Notes under the pieces: generated by a model
Seen by the model: only the letters and a program-made list of their open reading frames with translations
Databases searched by the model: none
Told to the model about the DNA's origin: nothing
Position numbers and translations under genes: made by a program
Assembly: GCF_008635795.1 (NCBI RefSeq)
Contig: NZ_VWRQ01000010.1
Location: forward strand, 148,168 to 212,167
Length of the DNA: 64,000 bases
Source: Paenibacillus tepidiphilus
Lineage (GTDB): Bacteria > Bacillota > Bacilli > Paenibacillales > Paenibacillaceae
Direction: 5' to 3'
Shown here: in pieces, positions 34,008 to 42,833 of the stretch
Numbering within the stretch: the stretch's first letter is position 1
Layout of the letters: the number at the start of each line of letters is the position of its first letter

Positions 34008-35486
34008 TTGGAAAAAGTGGATATTTTCAAGGACATTGCCGAGCGGACCGGCGGAGACATTTATCTGGGCGTCGTCGGCGCGGTTCGCACGGGAAAATCA
34101 ACATTTATCAAACGCTTCATGGAGACGATTGTGCTGCCCAACATCACCAGTGAAGCAGACCGTGTCAGAGCGGTTGATGAACTCCCGCAAAGTGCGGCTG
34201 GCAAAACCATCATGACCACAGAGCCGAAATTCGTACCCAACAACGCGGTGCAAATCAAAGTGGCTGAAGGGCTGGAGGTCAATGTCCGGCTCGTGGATTG
34301 TGTCGGTTATGCAGTTGAAGGTGCCAAGGGCTACGAGGATGAAAACGGTCCCCGGATGATTTCGACCCCTTGGTTCGAAGAGCCGATTCCGTTTCAGGAA
34401 GCGGCTGAAATCGGCACGCGGAAGGTCATCCAGGAGCATTCCACCCTGGGCGTTGTCGTTACTACAGACGGCACCATCGCCGAGATTCCGCGCAGCTCAT
34501 ACATTGACTCCGAAGAACGGGTGATCGCCGAGCTGAAGGAAGTCGGCAAGCCCTTTGTACTGGTAATCAACTCTACCCGGCCGCGCAGTGAAGAAGCACA
34601 GCAGCTGCGCAGCGAACTGGCGGTAAAGTACGACATCCCGGTCATGGCGCTCAGTGCAGCCAATATGACCGAGGAAGATGTAACCGGAGTGCTGCGCGAG
34701 GTGCTGTATGAGTTCCCGGTCCATGAAGTAAACGTCAATCTTCCAAGCTGGGTCATGGTGCTTGGCGAGAACCACTGGCTGCGGACCAGCTATGAGAATT
34801 CCGTCCGCGATACCGTCAAGGATATCCGGCGCCTGCGCGATGTAGACCGTCTGGTCTCCCAGTTTACCGACTACGATTTTATCGACAGAGCCGGCCTTAG
34901 CGGCATGAACATGGGCCAGGGCGTGGCTGAAATTGATCTCTTCGCGCCCGAGGAATTATACGATCAGGTGCTGATGGAAGTGGTGGGCGTAGAAATCCGG
35001 GGCAAAGATCATCTGCTGCAGCTGATGCAGGATTTCGCCCATGCCAAACGGGAATATGACCGCTTCTCGGAAGCGCTGGAAATGGTGAAGACGACCGGCT
35101 ACGGCATCGCTGCTCCTTCGCTGGCTGAGATGGCGCTCGATGAACCGGAGCTGATCCGCCAGGGCTCCCGGTTCGGAGTTCGGCTGAAGGCGACTGCGCC
35201 TTCCATCCATATGATCCGCGTCGATGTGGAATCGGAATTCTCGCCGATCATCGGGACAGAGAAGCAGAGCGAAGAGCTGGTACGGTATCTCATGCAGGAT
35301 TTCGAGAACGACCCGATCAAGATTTGGGAATCCGATATATTCGGCCGTTCCTTGCATTCCATCGTCCGCGAAGGCATTCAGGGCAAGATCGCGATGATGC
35401 CGGACAACGCCCGTTACAAGCTGCAGGAGACGCTCGGACGGATTATCAATGAAGGCTCCGGCGGACTGATTGCGATCATCCTGTAA
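34008..35486 (+). CDS. spoIVA: Stage IV sporulation protein A (spore coat morphogenetic ATPase)
   Basis: A 492-residue protein that polymerises on the forespore surface using ATP and forms the coat basement layer. The start is TTG at 34008, 7 nt after GAGGAGGGG. This gives exactly the B. subtilis length and the conserved opening E-K-V-D-I-F-K-D-I. The Walker A motif is G-A-V-R-T-G-K-S-T near residue 23. The sensor/Walker B region V-D-C-V-G-Y is near 97, and the C-terminus G-G-L-I-A-I-I-L, needed for SpoVM interaction, is intact. Confidence 0.97.
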   Translation: MEKVDIFKDIAERTGGDIYLGVVGAVRTGKSTFIKRFMETIVLPNITSEADRVRAVDELPQSAAGKTIMTTEPKFVPNNAVQIKVAEGLEVNVRLVDCVGYAVEGAKGYEDENGPRMISTPWFEEPIPFQEAAEIGTRKVIQEHSTLGVVVTTDGTIAEIPRSSYIDSEERVIAELKEVGKPFVLVINSTRPRSEEAQQLRSELAVKYDIPVMALSAANMTEEDVTGVLREVLYEFPVHEVNVNLPSWVMVLGENHWLRTSYENSVRDTVKDIRRLRDVDRLVSQFTDYDFIDRAGLSGMNMGQGVAEIDLFAPEELYDQVLMEVVGVEIRGKDHLLQLMQDFAHAKREYDRFSEALEMVKTTGYGIAAPSLAEMALDEPELIRQGSRFGVRLKATAPSIHMIRVDVESEFSPIIGTEKQSEELVRYLMQDFENDPIKIWESDIFGRSLHSIVREGIQGKIAMMPDNARYKLQETLGRIINEGSGGLIAIIL

Positions 35487-35540
35487 TGAGTAACAGCGGG
35501 TGCAGGACCACTGTTTAAGAGCTTGAATCATGAAGCCAAG

Positions 35541-35572
35541 AGAGAGCGGGAGAAACTCCTGCTCTCTTTATT
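35541..35572 (+). terminator. Terminator after spoIVA
   Basis: A 12-bp stem (AGAGAGCGGGAG against CTCCTGCTCTCT, one G-T pair) has a 3-nt loop and is followed by TTATT. Confidence 0.75.
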
Positions 35573-35673
35573 CTGTTAGTTTACTAGCCACCTTTTCTGA
35601 CAATAATAGAGAATAGTTTCAGATGATTTTTCCGTTAAGGGTAATACTTTATGCTTGTTTTTTGCGTAACGCC

Positions 35674-35702
35674 TTGAAATTATGGATGGGCTGTATTACT
35701 AT
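35674..35702 (+). promoter_or_regulatory. Possible sigma-A promoter of hup
   Basis: TTGAAA at 35674-35679 and TACTAT at 35697-35702 are separated by 17 nt. It lies in the 340-nt gap 35487-35826, which otherwise contains only the spoIVA terminator and a small GCGCT/AGCGC hairpin near 35725. Confidence 0.35.
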
Positions 35703-35826
35703 AAGTTTGTTGCGCTTCGAGGAAGAGTAGCGCTGAAAGCTAGTAATAACGGGATTATCACGTATATTTTACGTTGAAACGGAAAGAGTGTATGATACCG
35801 GAACATTACCCAGGAGGTGAAAAGAC

Positions 35827-36099
35827 ATGAACAAATCTGATTTGATCAACGTGGTCACAGAAGCAACCGAACTTCCCAAGAAGGATGCTACCAAAGCGGT
35901 AGACGCTGTTTTCGAAGCTATTTCCAGCGCCCTGCAAAACGGGGATAAAGTACAGCTGGTCGGATTCGGAAACTTTGAAGTGCGCGAACGTTCCGCACGC
36001 AAAGGCCGTAACCCGCAAACAGGTGAAGAAATCGAAATTCCTTCGAGCAAAGTGCCAGCCTTCAAACCGGGCAAAGCACTGAAAGACGGAATTAAATAA
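35827..36099 (+). CDS. hup: DNA-binding protein HU
   Basis: A 90-residue histone-like HU protein that bends and compacts DNA. It starts M-N-K-S-D-L-I and has the conserved [10 protein letters not shown] motif near residue 48. The arm region R-N-P-Q-T-G-E follows, and the typical [10 protein letters not shown] ending. The strong AGGAGGTGA site fits high expression. The position between spoIVA and mtrB is as in Bacillus, except that folE (mtrA) is missing between hup and mtrB. Confidence 0.96.
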   Translation: MNKSDLINVVTEATELPKKDATKAVDAVFEAISSALQNGDKVQLVGFGNFEVRERSARKGRNPQTGEEIEIPSSKVPAFKPGKALKDGIK

Positions 36100-36148
36100 T
36101 GATTTCTACATATCGCGATTCCGAAGCATAGTCTTCCGCGTAACGACA

Positions 36149-36178
36149 ATGCCGCCTTTTAGGGCGGCATTTGTTTTT
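36149..36178 (+). terminator. Terminator after hup
   Basis: An 8-bp GC-rich stem (ATGCCGCC with GGCGGCAT) is followed by TTGTTTTT. Confidence 0.85.
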
Positions 36179-36240
36179 GCAGGCATGCTTCTTTTCCATT
36201 ATGCTAGTGTTAACGACCCAATCGATAAAGGAGGATTAAA

Positions 36241-36489
36241 ATGGCCGAGAAGAACAGCGGAAGCATTCCCGCTCCGGCGGGAGGCGATTATATTGTGGTG
36301 AAGGCCAAAGAGAACGGCGTGCAGGTCATCGGATTAACCCGGGGACTGGATACCCGGTTTCATCACACGGAGAAGCTGGATAAGGGCGAAGTGCTCATCG
36401 CCCAATTTACCGACCATACTTCTGCAATGAAAATTCGCGGTAAAGCGGAAATCTGGAGCAAGCACGGACAAATGGAAAGCGAGAGCTGA
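36241..36489 (+). CDS. mtrB: Trp RNA-binding attenuation protein TRAP
   Basis: An 82-residue subunit of the 11-mer TRAP ring, which binds tryptophan and then wraps (G/U)AG-repeat RNA. Conserved features are present: the Y-I-V-V-K-A strand, the tryptophan-pocket loop [16 protein letters not shown] near residues 31-46, and the RNA-contact segment [12 protein letters not shown], which holds the conserved Lys/Arg residues. It has about 8 extra N-terminal residues compared with Bacillus. AAAGGAGG precedes the ATG. A matching RNA target is visible in the trpE leader at 46.8 kb. Confidence 0.95.
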   Translation: MAEKNSGSIPAPAGGDYIVVKAKENGVQVIGLTRGLDTRFHHTEKLDKGEVLIAQFTDHTSAMKIRGKAEIWSKHGQMESES

Positions 36490-36513
36490 AAGCAGGCGCA
36501 GCCTGCTTTTTTG
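36490..36513 (+). terminator. Terminator after mtrB
   Basis: AGCAGGC, loop GCA, GCCTGCT is followed by TTTTT, starting right after the stop codon. It separates mtrB from the downstream menaquinone genes. Confidence 0.8.
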
Positions 36514-36691
36514 AACTGTAAAGGCTGGAAGCTGTCCGCTTTGAACAGCCGTATCTTTCCCGCAGACCCGAACAACCCTCTTGATCAGAACGGCATAGCC
36601 CTTTCTTCCTGCCCATATACTTAGGATAGGCATCCTGCGCTTTCGTATATTCGCAGGGTGCGGCGGAAACGCTGGAAGCAGGAGGTGGAGC

Positions 36692-37231
36692 ATGAACCGC
36701 AGCTGGCTTATTGGAATTGTCATGCTGGCCGCAGCAGCGTCTGCGGCGGTGCTGCCGCAGCTCGCGGAGCTGGAAGCCGCGCAGCACCGCCACAGAGGCG
36801 TGGCGGAGGCTACCTTCGCAGATGATAGAGTGCTGGGCAATAATAACCTGGTGGATGCGCTGGCAGCCCTTCCCCTCTCGCTGTCAGTAGACAGTGTGGG
36901 CTGGAACGGACGGGTGCTGTCGCTTGATCTGAAGGTTACAGGGAGCGATCATACGCCCGGGGAGCTGTATAACAACATGGCGGAGGCGATGACGTTCGCC
37001 TTCCAGGAGACCTCAAACGTTGGACAGCTGCTTGTGCGGGTTATTGCCGAAGATAAGTGGCTCGGCACCCGGCGCTTGCTGCTGGCGGGTGATATCCGCC
37101 GCACGGAATGGTCCCCTCAGCTCATGGAGGAGTTGCGCCAGGCCGGCGACCATCCGCTTCCTGAACGGCTGAAGACGCTCCTGCGCATAAGCGAGAGCGA
37201 TTTGTGGAAGCAGCAGTTCATCCACCCGTGA
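36692..37231 (+). CDS. Hypothetical secreted or membrane-anchored protein
   Basis: A 179-residue protein with an N-terminal signal peptide or anchor (residues ~5-22, Ala-rich). A compact alpha/beta domain follows with a G-R-V-L-S-L-D-L-K strand near residue 72 and a helical C-terminus. AGCAGGAGG 7 nt before the ATG fixes the start. No motif recognised. It lies between mtrB and hepS, a place that has no corresponding gene in B. subtilis. Function unknown. Confidence 0.65.
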   Translation: MNRSWLIGIVMLAAAASAAVLPQLAELEAAQHRHRGVAEATFADDRVLGNNNLVDALAALPLSLSVDSVGWNGRVLSLDLKVTGSDHTPGELYNNMAEAMTFAFQETSNVGQLLVRVIAEDKWLGTRRLLLAGDIRRTEWSPQLMEELRQAGDHPLPERLKTLLRISESDLWKQQFIHP

Positions 37232-37344
37232 TCCGGGTAATGAAAGGTCAAGGGCTGCCCGTGCGTGAGCAATAAACATGTGATATAATAGACAAGATTG
37301 TGAACAAAGGCATAGTCATAACGTCAATGGCTTCGGAGGCTGAA

Positions 37345-38214
37345 ATGAAACCGTACCGCATACCGCAAATCGCGAAACCTTACACAGACTACGACATGAT
37401 CCAGCGGCATACGGAATTGCCGCCTTTCCCGGATGGACGTAGTCATTTGTTATATATTTTTCTGAATCACGGCCGTCCGGAAGACAACTCCGATGGTGAG
37501 CTTTATGCATTGGTGACAGGACTGGTCCAACTGGGACTGGATACCCATGAGAACATTGACCGCTCCCCCGAAGGCCGCGAGGAATCATCGATGCGCTCTC
37601 GGCAATTAAAGGTCCTGGCCGGCGATTATTTCAGCAGCTGGTTTTACCATTTGCTTGCCCGGCGCGAACGGATTGAGATGGTAAGCATCCTCAGTGCGGC
37701 CATTGCCGACCTGAACGTAATGAAATCCCATGTATATGGCAAGATGAAGGAGAAGCTGCTCTCCGCTGAACAATATTTGCGGCACAAGGTACAGCTCAAT
37801 ATGCGGCTGTTTCTTTCTTTTACACCGCTGATTGAAGAACCGCTGAAGGAGCTGTGGGAGAAGCTGCTTGCAGAGTTCAGCCATTGCGAGACAGTCTGCC
37901 ATGAGCTGCGGAGCAGTGCTGATCCCGCCAGCGGCCACGAGGGCTACTGCTACTGGAGGCTGATGGAGAACGTCTCGGAGGATGAACGCCGCCAGCTGCG
38001 GGAGCAGAGTCTGGATATCAAGGACTGGAAGAAATTGAAGCTTAAATATAAATGCGATTATATGCTGACGGACAAGCTGCACAGCTCCATCGCGGCCGTC
38101 CAGAACCTTCTGCAGGGCGTGAAAGACGAGCAGCTGACGTCAGAGCTGCGTACCGCGCTTGACCGCTTTACTCAGCAGTTGAAAATATCCGGACAAGCGG
38201 CCGTGGAGGGATAG
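37345..38214 (+). CDS. hepS: Heptaprenyl diphosphate synthase component 1
   Basis: A 289-residue all-helical protein of the HEPPP_synt_1 family, the small non-catalytic subunit that pairs with HepT and sets chain length at C35. Its typical core D-Y-F-S-S-W-F-Y near residue 95 is present. The ATG at 37345 is chosen because GGAGG at 37335-37339 is 5 nt upstream; GTG 37300 and ATG 37327 have no such site. Unlike in Bacillus, four genes separate it from hepT, three of them extra. Confidence 0.85.
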   Translation: MKPYRIPQIAKPYTDYDMIQRHTELPPFPDGRSHLLYIFLNHGRPEDNSDGELYALVTGLVQLGLDTHENIDRSPEGREESSMRSRQLKVLAGDYFSSWFYHLLARRERIEMVSILSAAIADLNVMKSHVYGKMKEKLLSAEQYLRHKVQLNMRLFLSFTPLIEEPLKELWEKLLAEFSHCETVCHELRSSADPASGHEGYCYWRLMENVSEDERRQLREQSLDIKDWKKLKLKYKCDYMLTDKLHSSIAAVQNLLQGVKDEQLTSELRTALDRFTQQLKISGQAAVEG

Positions 38215-38217
38215 GGC

Positions 38218-38970
38218 ATGACGACAGACAAAACTTCCGCCTTGACAGAGGCGGGCGTCAAACCGAAGGAACAATTTGTACATTCCGTGTTTGAAAGCAT
38301 CGCCGGCAAATACGATCTGATGAACGATATTCTCAGCTTCCGCCGGCACAAGGCCTGGCGGAAATTTGCAATGCGGAAGATGGGGATGAAGCACGGTGAT
38401 TCGGCGGTGGATTTGTGCTGCGGCACCTGTGACTGGAGCATCGCCCTGGCGGAGGCCAGCCAGACCGGCTGCGTGATGGGGCTGGATTTCAGCGCAAGCA
38501 TGCTGGAGGTAGGACGGCGCAAGGTAGAAGAGGCTGGGCTGTCGGAGCGGATTTCGCTGGTGCAGGGCAATGCGATGGAGCTGCCCTTCGGCGACAATTC
38601 CTTTGATTACGCCACCATCGGCTTTGGTCTGCGCAACGTGCCGGACCCTGTCCGCGTGCTGAACGAGATGAAGCGGGTGGTGAAGCCCGGCGGCATGGTC
38701 GTATGCCTGGAGCTGTCCAAGCCGATGAGCCAGCCGTTTAAAGGCATTTATTATTTCTATTTCCGCAAAATGCTGCCGCTGCTCGGCAAGCTGTTTGCGC
38801 AGCGCTACGAGCAATATAAGTGGCTTCCCGAGTCGCTGGCCATGTTTCCGGACAGAGAGCAGCTGGCAGCGATTTTCCGTGATACGGGACTGAAGCAAGT
38901 GGAGGCCTACCCCTTGACCGGAGGCATCGCGGCTTTACATATTGGGTTCAAGGAGAACTGTAATGTTTAA
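38218..38970 (+). CDS. menG: Demethylmenaquinone methyltransferase
   Basis: A 250-residue UbiE/MenG methyltransferase that adds the last methyl group to the naphthoquinone ring using S-adenosylmethionine. The family opening V-F-E-S-I-A-G-K-Y-D-L-M-N near residue 24, the SAM-binding D-L-C-C-G-T near residue 66 and the signature G-F-G-L-R-N-V-P near 140 are present. It lies 3 nt after hepS. Its 3' end overlaps the UbiA-family gene by 8 nt, so hepS-menG-prenyltransferase form one operon. Confidence 0.94.
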   Translation: MTTDKTSALTEAGVKPKEQFVHSVFESIAGKYDLMNDILSFRRHKAWRKFAMRKMGMKHGDSAVDLCCGTCDWSIALAEASQTGCVMGLDFSASMLEVGRRKVEEAGLSERISLVQGNAMELPFGDNSFDYATIGFGLRNVPDPVRVLNEMKRVVKPGGMVVCLELSKPMSQPFKGIYYFYFRKMLPLLGKLFAQRYEQYKWLPESLAMFPDREQLAAIFRDTGLKQVEAYPLTGGIAALHIGFKENCNV

Positions 38971-39838
38971 AAAAGTCGGTGTTTTTCTGCAAATGATCAA
39001 GTTTGAGCATACGGTGTTTGCCTTGCCGTTTGCTTTTATGGGAGCGGTGCTGGGCTCGGTGGTTATGTCCGGCGAACTCCCGACCTGGGCGCAGATCGGC
39101 TGGATTATTATGGCGATGTTCGGCGCACGCAGTGCGGCCATGGGCCTTAACCGGCTGATTGACCGGGTCAGTGACGCCAAGAACCCGCGCACGGCCGGCC
39201 GGGCCATTCCCGCTGGACTGCTCAAGGTCGGCGAAGTTATTATTTTTATCGCTATCTCATTTTTCCTGCTATTCTGGGCGGCGTTCAATCTTAATCCTCT
39301 GTCGGCCAAGCTGCTGCCGATCGCCGTTTTCTTACTGGTCTTTTACTCCTTTACGAAGCGCTTTACCTGGGCCTGCCATCTGATCCTCGGCCTGACCATC
39401 GCACTGGCGCCGCTGGGCGGCTGGGTTGCCGTTACCGGCAACGTGGACTGGACCGCCATGGTCTTTTACTTTACCATCGTGTTCTGGACCGCGGGCTTCG
39501 ATGTGATATACTCCTGCCAGGATGTCGAGTTTGATGTCAAGGAAGGGCTGCATTCCATTCCGGCACGCTTCGGCGTACCGCGTGCGCTGCTTATCGCCAA
39601 GATATTCCATTTATTGACCGGCATCGGCTTCATTTCGCTGCTGTTTATGACCGATTTGAGCTGGTGGTACGTGGCCGGTATGATTATCGCTTATCTTATT
39701 CTTTTTTATGAGCATCATATTGTTTCACCAAGCGACCTGAGCCGTTTGCAGACCGCTTTTTTTACGATGAACGGCGTGCTTAGCATTGTGGTGTTCTCGT
39801 TTACCCTGATTGACCTGGTGGTGCAATTCTCCAAATGA
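38963..39838 (+). CDS. mqnP: UbiA family prenyltransferase (likely MqnP, futalosine route)
   Basis: A 291-residue membrane prenyltransferase with about eight or nine helices. Two Asp-rich Mg-binding motifs are visible: N-R-L-I-D-R-x-x-D-A-K-N-P-R-T near residue 64 and D-V-I-Y-S-C-Q-D-V-E-F-D near residue 187. Resemblance is to the UbiA/MqnP type rather than MenA. The adjacent mqnA and ubiX homologues suggest it prenylates 1,4-dihydroxy-6-naphthoate or its relative in the futalosine pathway, but that is inference. AAGGAG is 7 nt before the ATG at 38963, inside the end of menG. Confidence 0.82.
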   Translation: MFKKVGVFLQMIKFEHTVFALPFAFMGAVLGSVVMSGELPTWAQIGWIIMAMFGARSAAMGLNRLIDRVSDAKNPRTAGRAIPAGLLKVGEVIIFIAISFFLLFWAAFNLNPLSAKLLPIAVFLLVFYSFTKRFTWACHLILGLTIALAPLGGWVAVTGNVDWTAMVFYFTIVFWTAGFDVIYSCQDVEFDVKEGLHSIPARFGVPRALLIAKIFHLLTGIGFISLLFMTDLSWWYVAGMIIAYLILFYEHHIVSPSDLSRLQTAFFTMNGVLSIVVFSFTLIDLVVQFSK

Positions 39839-40437
39839 CGACAGCGAACGGACAAAAATTTGTAGTCGGCATCACCGGAGCCAGCGGCGCAATCTATGGC
39901 ATCCGGTTGACGGAGACGCTGCTTGCGCAGGGACATACGGTGCATTTGGTCGTCAGCCAGGCTGGCTGGCGTGTGTTCAAGGAAGAGCTGGGTTATGCCG
40001 TCACTGACCGGGAAGGCTTCTTGAACGAACAGTTCAAGGGCTATCCCGGTTCTCTGCTTTATCACCCTGTGCAGGATATCGGGGCGTCCATTGCCAGCGG
40101 CTCGTTCCGGACGGCGGGGATGATTATCATGCCCTGCTCCATGGGCACACTGTCTGCTATAGCTAACGGCACCTCCGATAACCTGATGACACGGGCCGCC
40201 GATGTGATGCTGAAGGAAGGACGGCCCCTGCTGCTGGTGCCGCGCGAGACGCCGCTGCATGCCATCCACCTGGAGAATATGCTGAAGCTGTCCCGGCTCG
40301 GGGTGAAGCTGATCCCGGCTATGCCGGCGTTCTATCAGGGACCGACGTCTATGGACGATCTTGTTAATTTCATGGTCGGCAAAGTGCTGGACAGCCTGGG
40401 GATTGAGCATCATTTATTTCGCAGATGGGGGGAATAA
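39835..40437 (+). CDS. ubiX: UbiX family flavin prenyltransferase
   Basis: A 200-residue UbiX/Pad1 flavoprotein that makes prenylated FMN, the cofactor of UbiD-type decarboxylases. The G-I-T-G-A-S-G-A-I-Y-G motif near residue 10, the P-C-S-M-G-T-L-S motif near 101 and the R-E-T-P-L-H motif near 140 are conserved. In the futalosine route a UbiX/UbiD pair is proposed to remove the carboxylate. A ubiD-like gene is not in this window. It overlaps the preceding gene by ATGA and has no separate ribosome site, so it is translationally coupled. Confidence 0.88.
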   Translation: MTTANGQKFVVGITGASGAIYGIRLTETLLAQGHTVHLVVSQAGWRVFKEELGYAVTDREGFLNEQFKGYPGSLLYHPVQDIGASIASGSFRTAGMIIMPCSMGTLSAIANGTSDNLMTRAADVMLKEGRPLLLVPRETPLHAIHLENMLKLSRLGVKLIPAMPAFYQGPTSMDDLVNFMVGKVLDSLGIEHHLFRRWGE

Positions 40438-40440
40438 AGA

Positions 40441-41301
40441 ATGGAACTATCAGAGCCTACTGTAATCGGCAAAATCAGCTACACTAACTCCTGGCCGGTT
40501 TTTCACCATTTCCACCCCGCAGAACTCGGCATTCCCGCAACATTGGTCAGCGAAGTACCGGCTGTGTTGAACCGGGGGATGGCTGACGGCACCATCCATG
40601 TCGGTGCGTTGTCTTCCTTCGCCTATGCGGCATCCAGCGACAAGCTGCTGCTGCTGCCTGATTTATCCGTCAGTGCGGAGGGGCGTGTGAATTCAATCCT
40701 GCTATTCTCCCGAGTACCAGCGGCAAGCCTCGGGAATGGAAGGATTGCAGTCACGAACACCTCGGCGACCTCGGTTAACCTGCTGAAGATTATTATGGCA
40801 AAAGCCTTCGGCGTCCAGCCTGAGTATGTAAGCGCCGATCCGGATTTGGACGACATGATGGCGGAAGCAGACGCCTGCCTGCTGATCGGCGATCACGCAA
40901 TCCGCGCCTCCTGGCAGGATCAGGGCTATATCGTTACCGATCTGGGTCAGCTCTGGAAGGAGTGGACCGGCTGCAGTATGACCTTTGCCGTATGGGCGGT
41001 GAACAGGCAGGCTGCAACGGAACGTCCTAAGGAGCTGGCGGCTATAGCCGAGGCGTTAATCCGCAGTAAGGAGCGCGGAGTGGCGGAGCTTCGGCCCATT
41101 GTCCTTGCGGCCTGTTCCGAGATCGGCGGCACTGCCGCCTATTGGGAGAGCTATTTCCGCAATCTATGCTATGAATTTGGGGAAAGGCAGCAGGAAGGCC
41201 TCAGTCTTTATTTCCGCTACGCCTATGAACTTGGCCTGCTGCCGCGGGAAGTTCGGCTGGAGCTCTGGGAATCGAATCTGCTGACACGGGTGAAAGAATG
41301 A
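40441..41301 (+). CDS. mqnA: Chorismate dehydratase MqnA
   Basis: A 286-residue periplasmic-binding-protein-like enzyme. It removes water from chorismate to give 3-enolpyruvylbenzoate, the first committed step of menaquinone synthesis by the futalosine pathway. The N-terminus K-I-S-Y-T-N-S-W-P near residue 11, a S-S-F-A-Y-A motif near 60, and G-D-H-A-I-R near residue 150 fit MqnA. It is 3 nt after ubiX and overlaps hepT by ATGA. mqnB, mqnC and mqnD are not in the window. Confidence 0.9.
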   Translation: MELSEPTVIGKISYTNSWPVFHHFHPAELGIPATLVSEVPAVLNRGMADGTIHVGALSSFAYAASSDKLLLLPDLSVSAEGRVNSILLFSRVPAASLGNGRIAVTNTSATSVNLLKIIMAKAFGVQPEYVSADPDLDDMMAEADACLLIGDHAIRASWQDQGYIVTDLGQLWKEWTGCSMTFAVWAVNRQAATERPKELAAIAEALIRSKERGVAELRPIVLAACSEIGGTAAYWESYFRNLCYEFGERQQEGLSLYFRYAYELGLLPREVRLELWESNLLTRVKE

Positions 41302-42266
41302 AACGAATGCAAATGTTCGGATTGCTGAGCAAGGATATGGACCGGATTGAGCAAGAGCTCTACCGCATTGTAGAAGGCGGGGATGATCTTCTGACCGAGA
41401 CCTCGCTGCATCTGCTCAAGGCCGGCGGCAAACGCCTGCGGCCGGTCTTTGTGCTGATGGGCGGCAAATTCGGCCAATACGATCTGGAGAAGCTGAAACG
41501 GGTGGCGATTCCCCTGGAGCTGATCCACAGCGCCTCTCTGGTCCATGACGATGTCATTGACGACGCAGAGCTGCGGCGCGGCGAACCGACCGTCAAGGCG
41601 AAGTGGGATGATAAAATCGCCATGTACACCGGGGATTATATTTATGCCAAGGCGCTGGTGATGATCGCCGAGCTGGAGAATCCGCGCATTCACCAGATTC
41701 TGTCCAAAGCCATGGTGGAGATGTCCATCGGCGAGATGGAGCAGATCCGCGATTTCTTCAACAGCGAACAGAGTGTGCGCCATTATTTGCGCCGCATCCG
41801 CCGCAAGACGGCGCTGCTTATCGCAATCAGCTGCCAGCTCGGGGCGCTTGCTGCCGATGCTCCGGCAGAAACGGCCCGGCTGCTGTACAATTACGGCTAC
41901 AACGTCGGGATGGCCTTCCAGATCCGCGATGACCTGCTGGACCTGTCCGGCACGGAGAAGCAGATCGGCAAGCCGCCGGGCAGCGATATGCGGCAGGGAA
42001 ATATCACCCTGCCCGTCATTTATTCGCTGGAGGACGAGCGTCTGCGTGCACGGCTGCTGGAGGAGCTGGCACGGGTCCGTGAAGGCGCAAGCGACGGCGC
42101 ACGGGCGGTCGATCTGATTCTGTCCGGCGACGGAATCGCCAGGGCGGAAGCGCTGTCTACGCGTTATATCGACAAGGCGCTCCATGCGCTGGAGCAGCTG
42201 CCGCATAACCGGATGAAGCGGAATTTGCGCGAGATCGCTTTTTTTGTAACAGGCCGGGCGTATTAA
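41298..42266 (+). CDS. hepT: Heptaprenyl diphosphate synthase component 2
   Basis: A 322-residue trans-isoprenyl diphosphate synthase that extends farnesyl diphosphate to the C35 side chain of menaquinone-7. The first Asp-rich motif (L-V-H-D-D-V-I-D-D) is near residue 82 and the second (Q-I-R-D-D-L-L-D) near residue 212. G-G-K-R-L-R-P near residue 43 and the Arg/Lys diphosphate contacts are present. It is the catalytic partner of HepS, 3 kb upstream in the same operon. Confidence 0.92.
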   Translation: MKRMQMFGLLSKDMDRIEQELYRIVEGGDDLLTETSLHLLKAGGKRLRPVFVLMGGKFGQYDLEKLKRVAIPLELIHSASLVHDDVIDDAELRRGEPTVKAKWDDKIAMYTGDYIYAKALVMIAELENPRIHQILSKAMVEMSIGEMEQIRDFFNSEQSVRHYLRRIRRKTALLIAISCQLGALAADAPAETARLLYNYGYNVGMAFQIRDDLLDLSGTEKQIGKPPGSDMRQGNITLPVIYSLEDERLRARLLEELARVREGASDGARAVDLILSGDGIARAEALSTRYIDKALHALEQLPHNRMKRNLREIAFFVTGRAY

Positions 42267-42363
42267 CGAAGAAAATCTTGCAGGTTTGGCGTTCACAGAC
42301 GGCCGGGTTTCTGATAAGATCAGAAAATAATAATCCTGAATCAGGGAAAGTGGAGAGTGACGA

Positions 42364-42807
42364 ATGGAAAAAACGTATCTGATGATCAAGCCTGACGGCG
42401 TTCAGCGCGGATTGATCGGGCGTATTGTCGCCCGCCTGGAGGACAAGGGCTTTAAGCTGATCGGCGCCAAGCTGATTCAGGTGACCGAGGAGCAGGCAAA
42501 GCGCCATTATGCAGAGCATGAAGGCAAGGCTTTCTTCCCGGAGCTTGTCGGCTTCATCACCTCCGGACCGGTGTTCGCCATGGTCTGGGAGGGCGACGAC
42601 GTCGTGGCGCTTACCCGCCTCATGATCGGCAAGACCAAGGTTGGCGAAGCTTTGCCGGGGACGATCCGCGGCGATTATGCCAGCCACACGCCGCTTAATC
42701 TGATCCACGGCTCGGATTCACCGGAAAGCGCGGAACGCGAAATCGCCAACTTTTTCGCTCCCGAAGAACTATGCCAGTACAACAAAGACATTGCAGCCTG
42801 GATGTAA
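42364..42807 (+). CDS. ndk: Nucleoside diphosphate kinase
   Basis: A 147-residue NDP kinase that transfers the gamma phosphate from ATP to other NDPs through a phospho-histidine. The catalytic His115 lies in N-L-I-H-G-S-D. The opening [12 protein letters not shown] and the R-G-D-Y motif are conserved. It lies 97 nt after hepT and 26 nt before cheR, the same order as in Bacillus. Confidence 0.96.
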   Translation: MEKTYLMIKPDGVQRGLIGRIVARLEDKGFKLIGAKLIQVTEEQAKRHYAEHEGKAFFPELVGFITSGPVFAMVWEGDDVVALTRLMIGKTKVGEALPGTIRGDYASHTPLNLIHGSDSPESAEREIANFFAPEELCQYNKDIAAWM

Positions 42808-42833
42808 GTCCACGGCGGGAAGCAGGGGGATTT

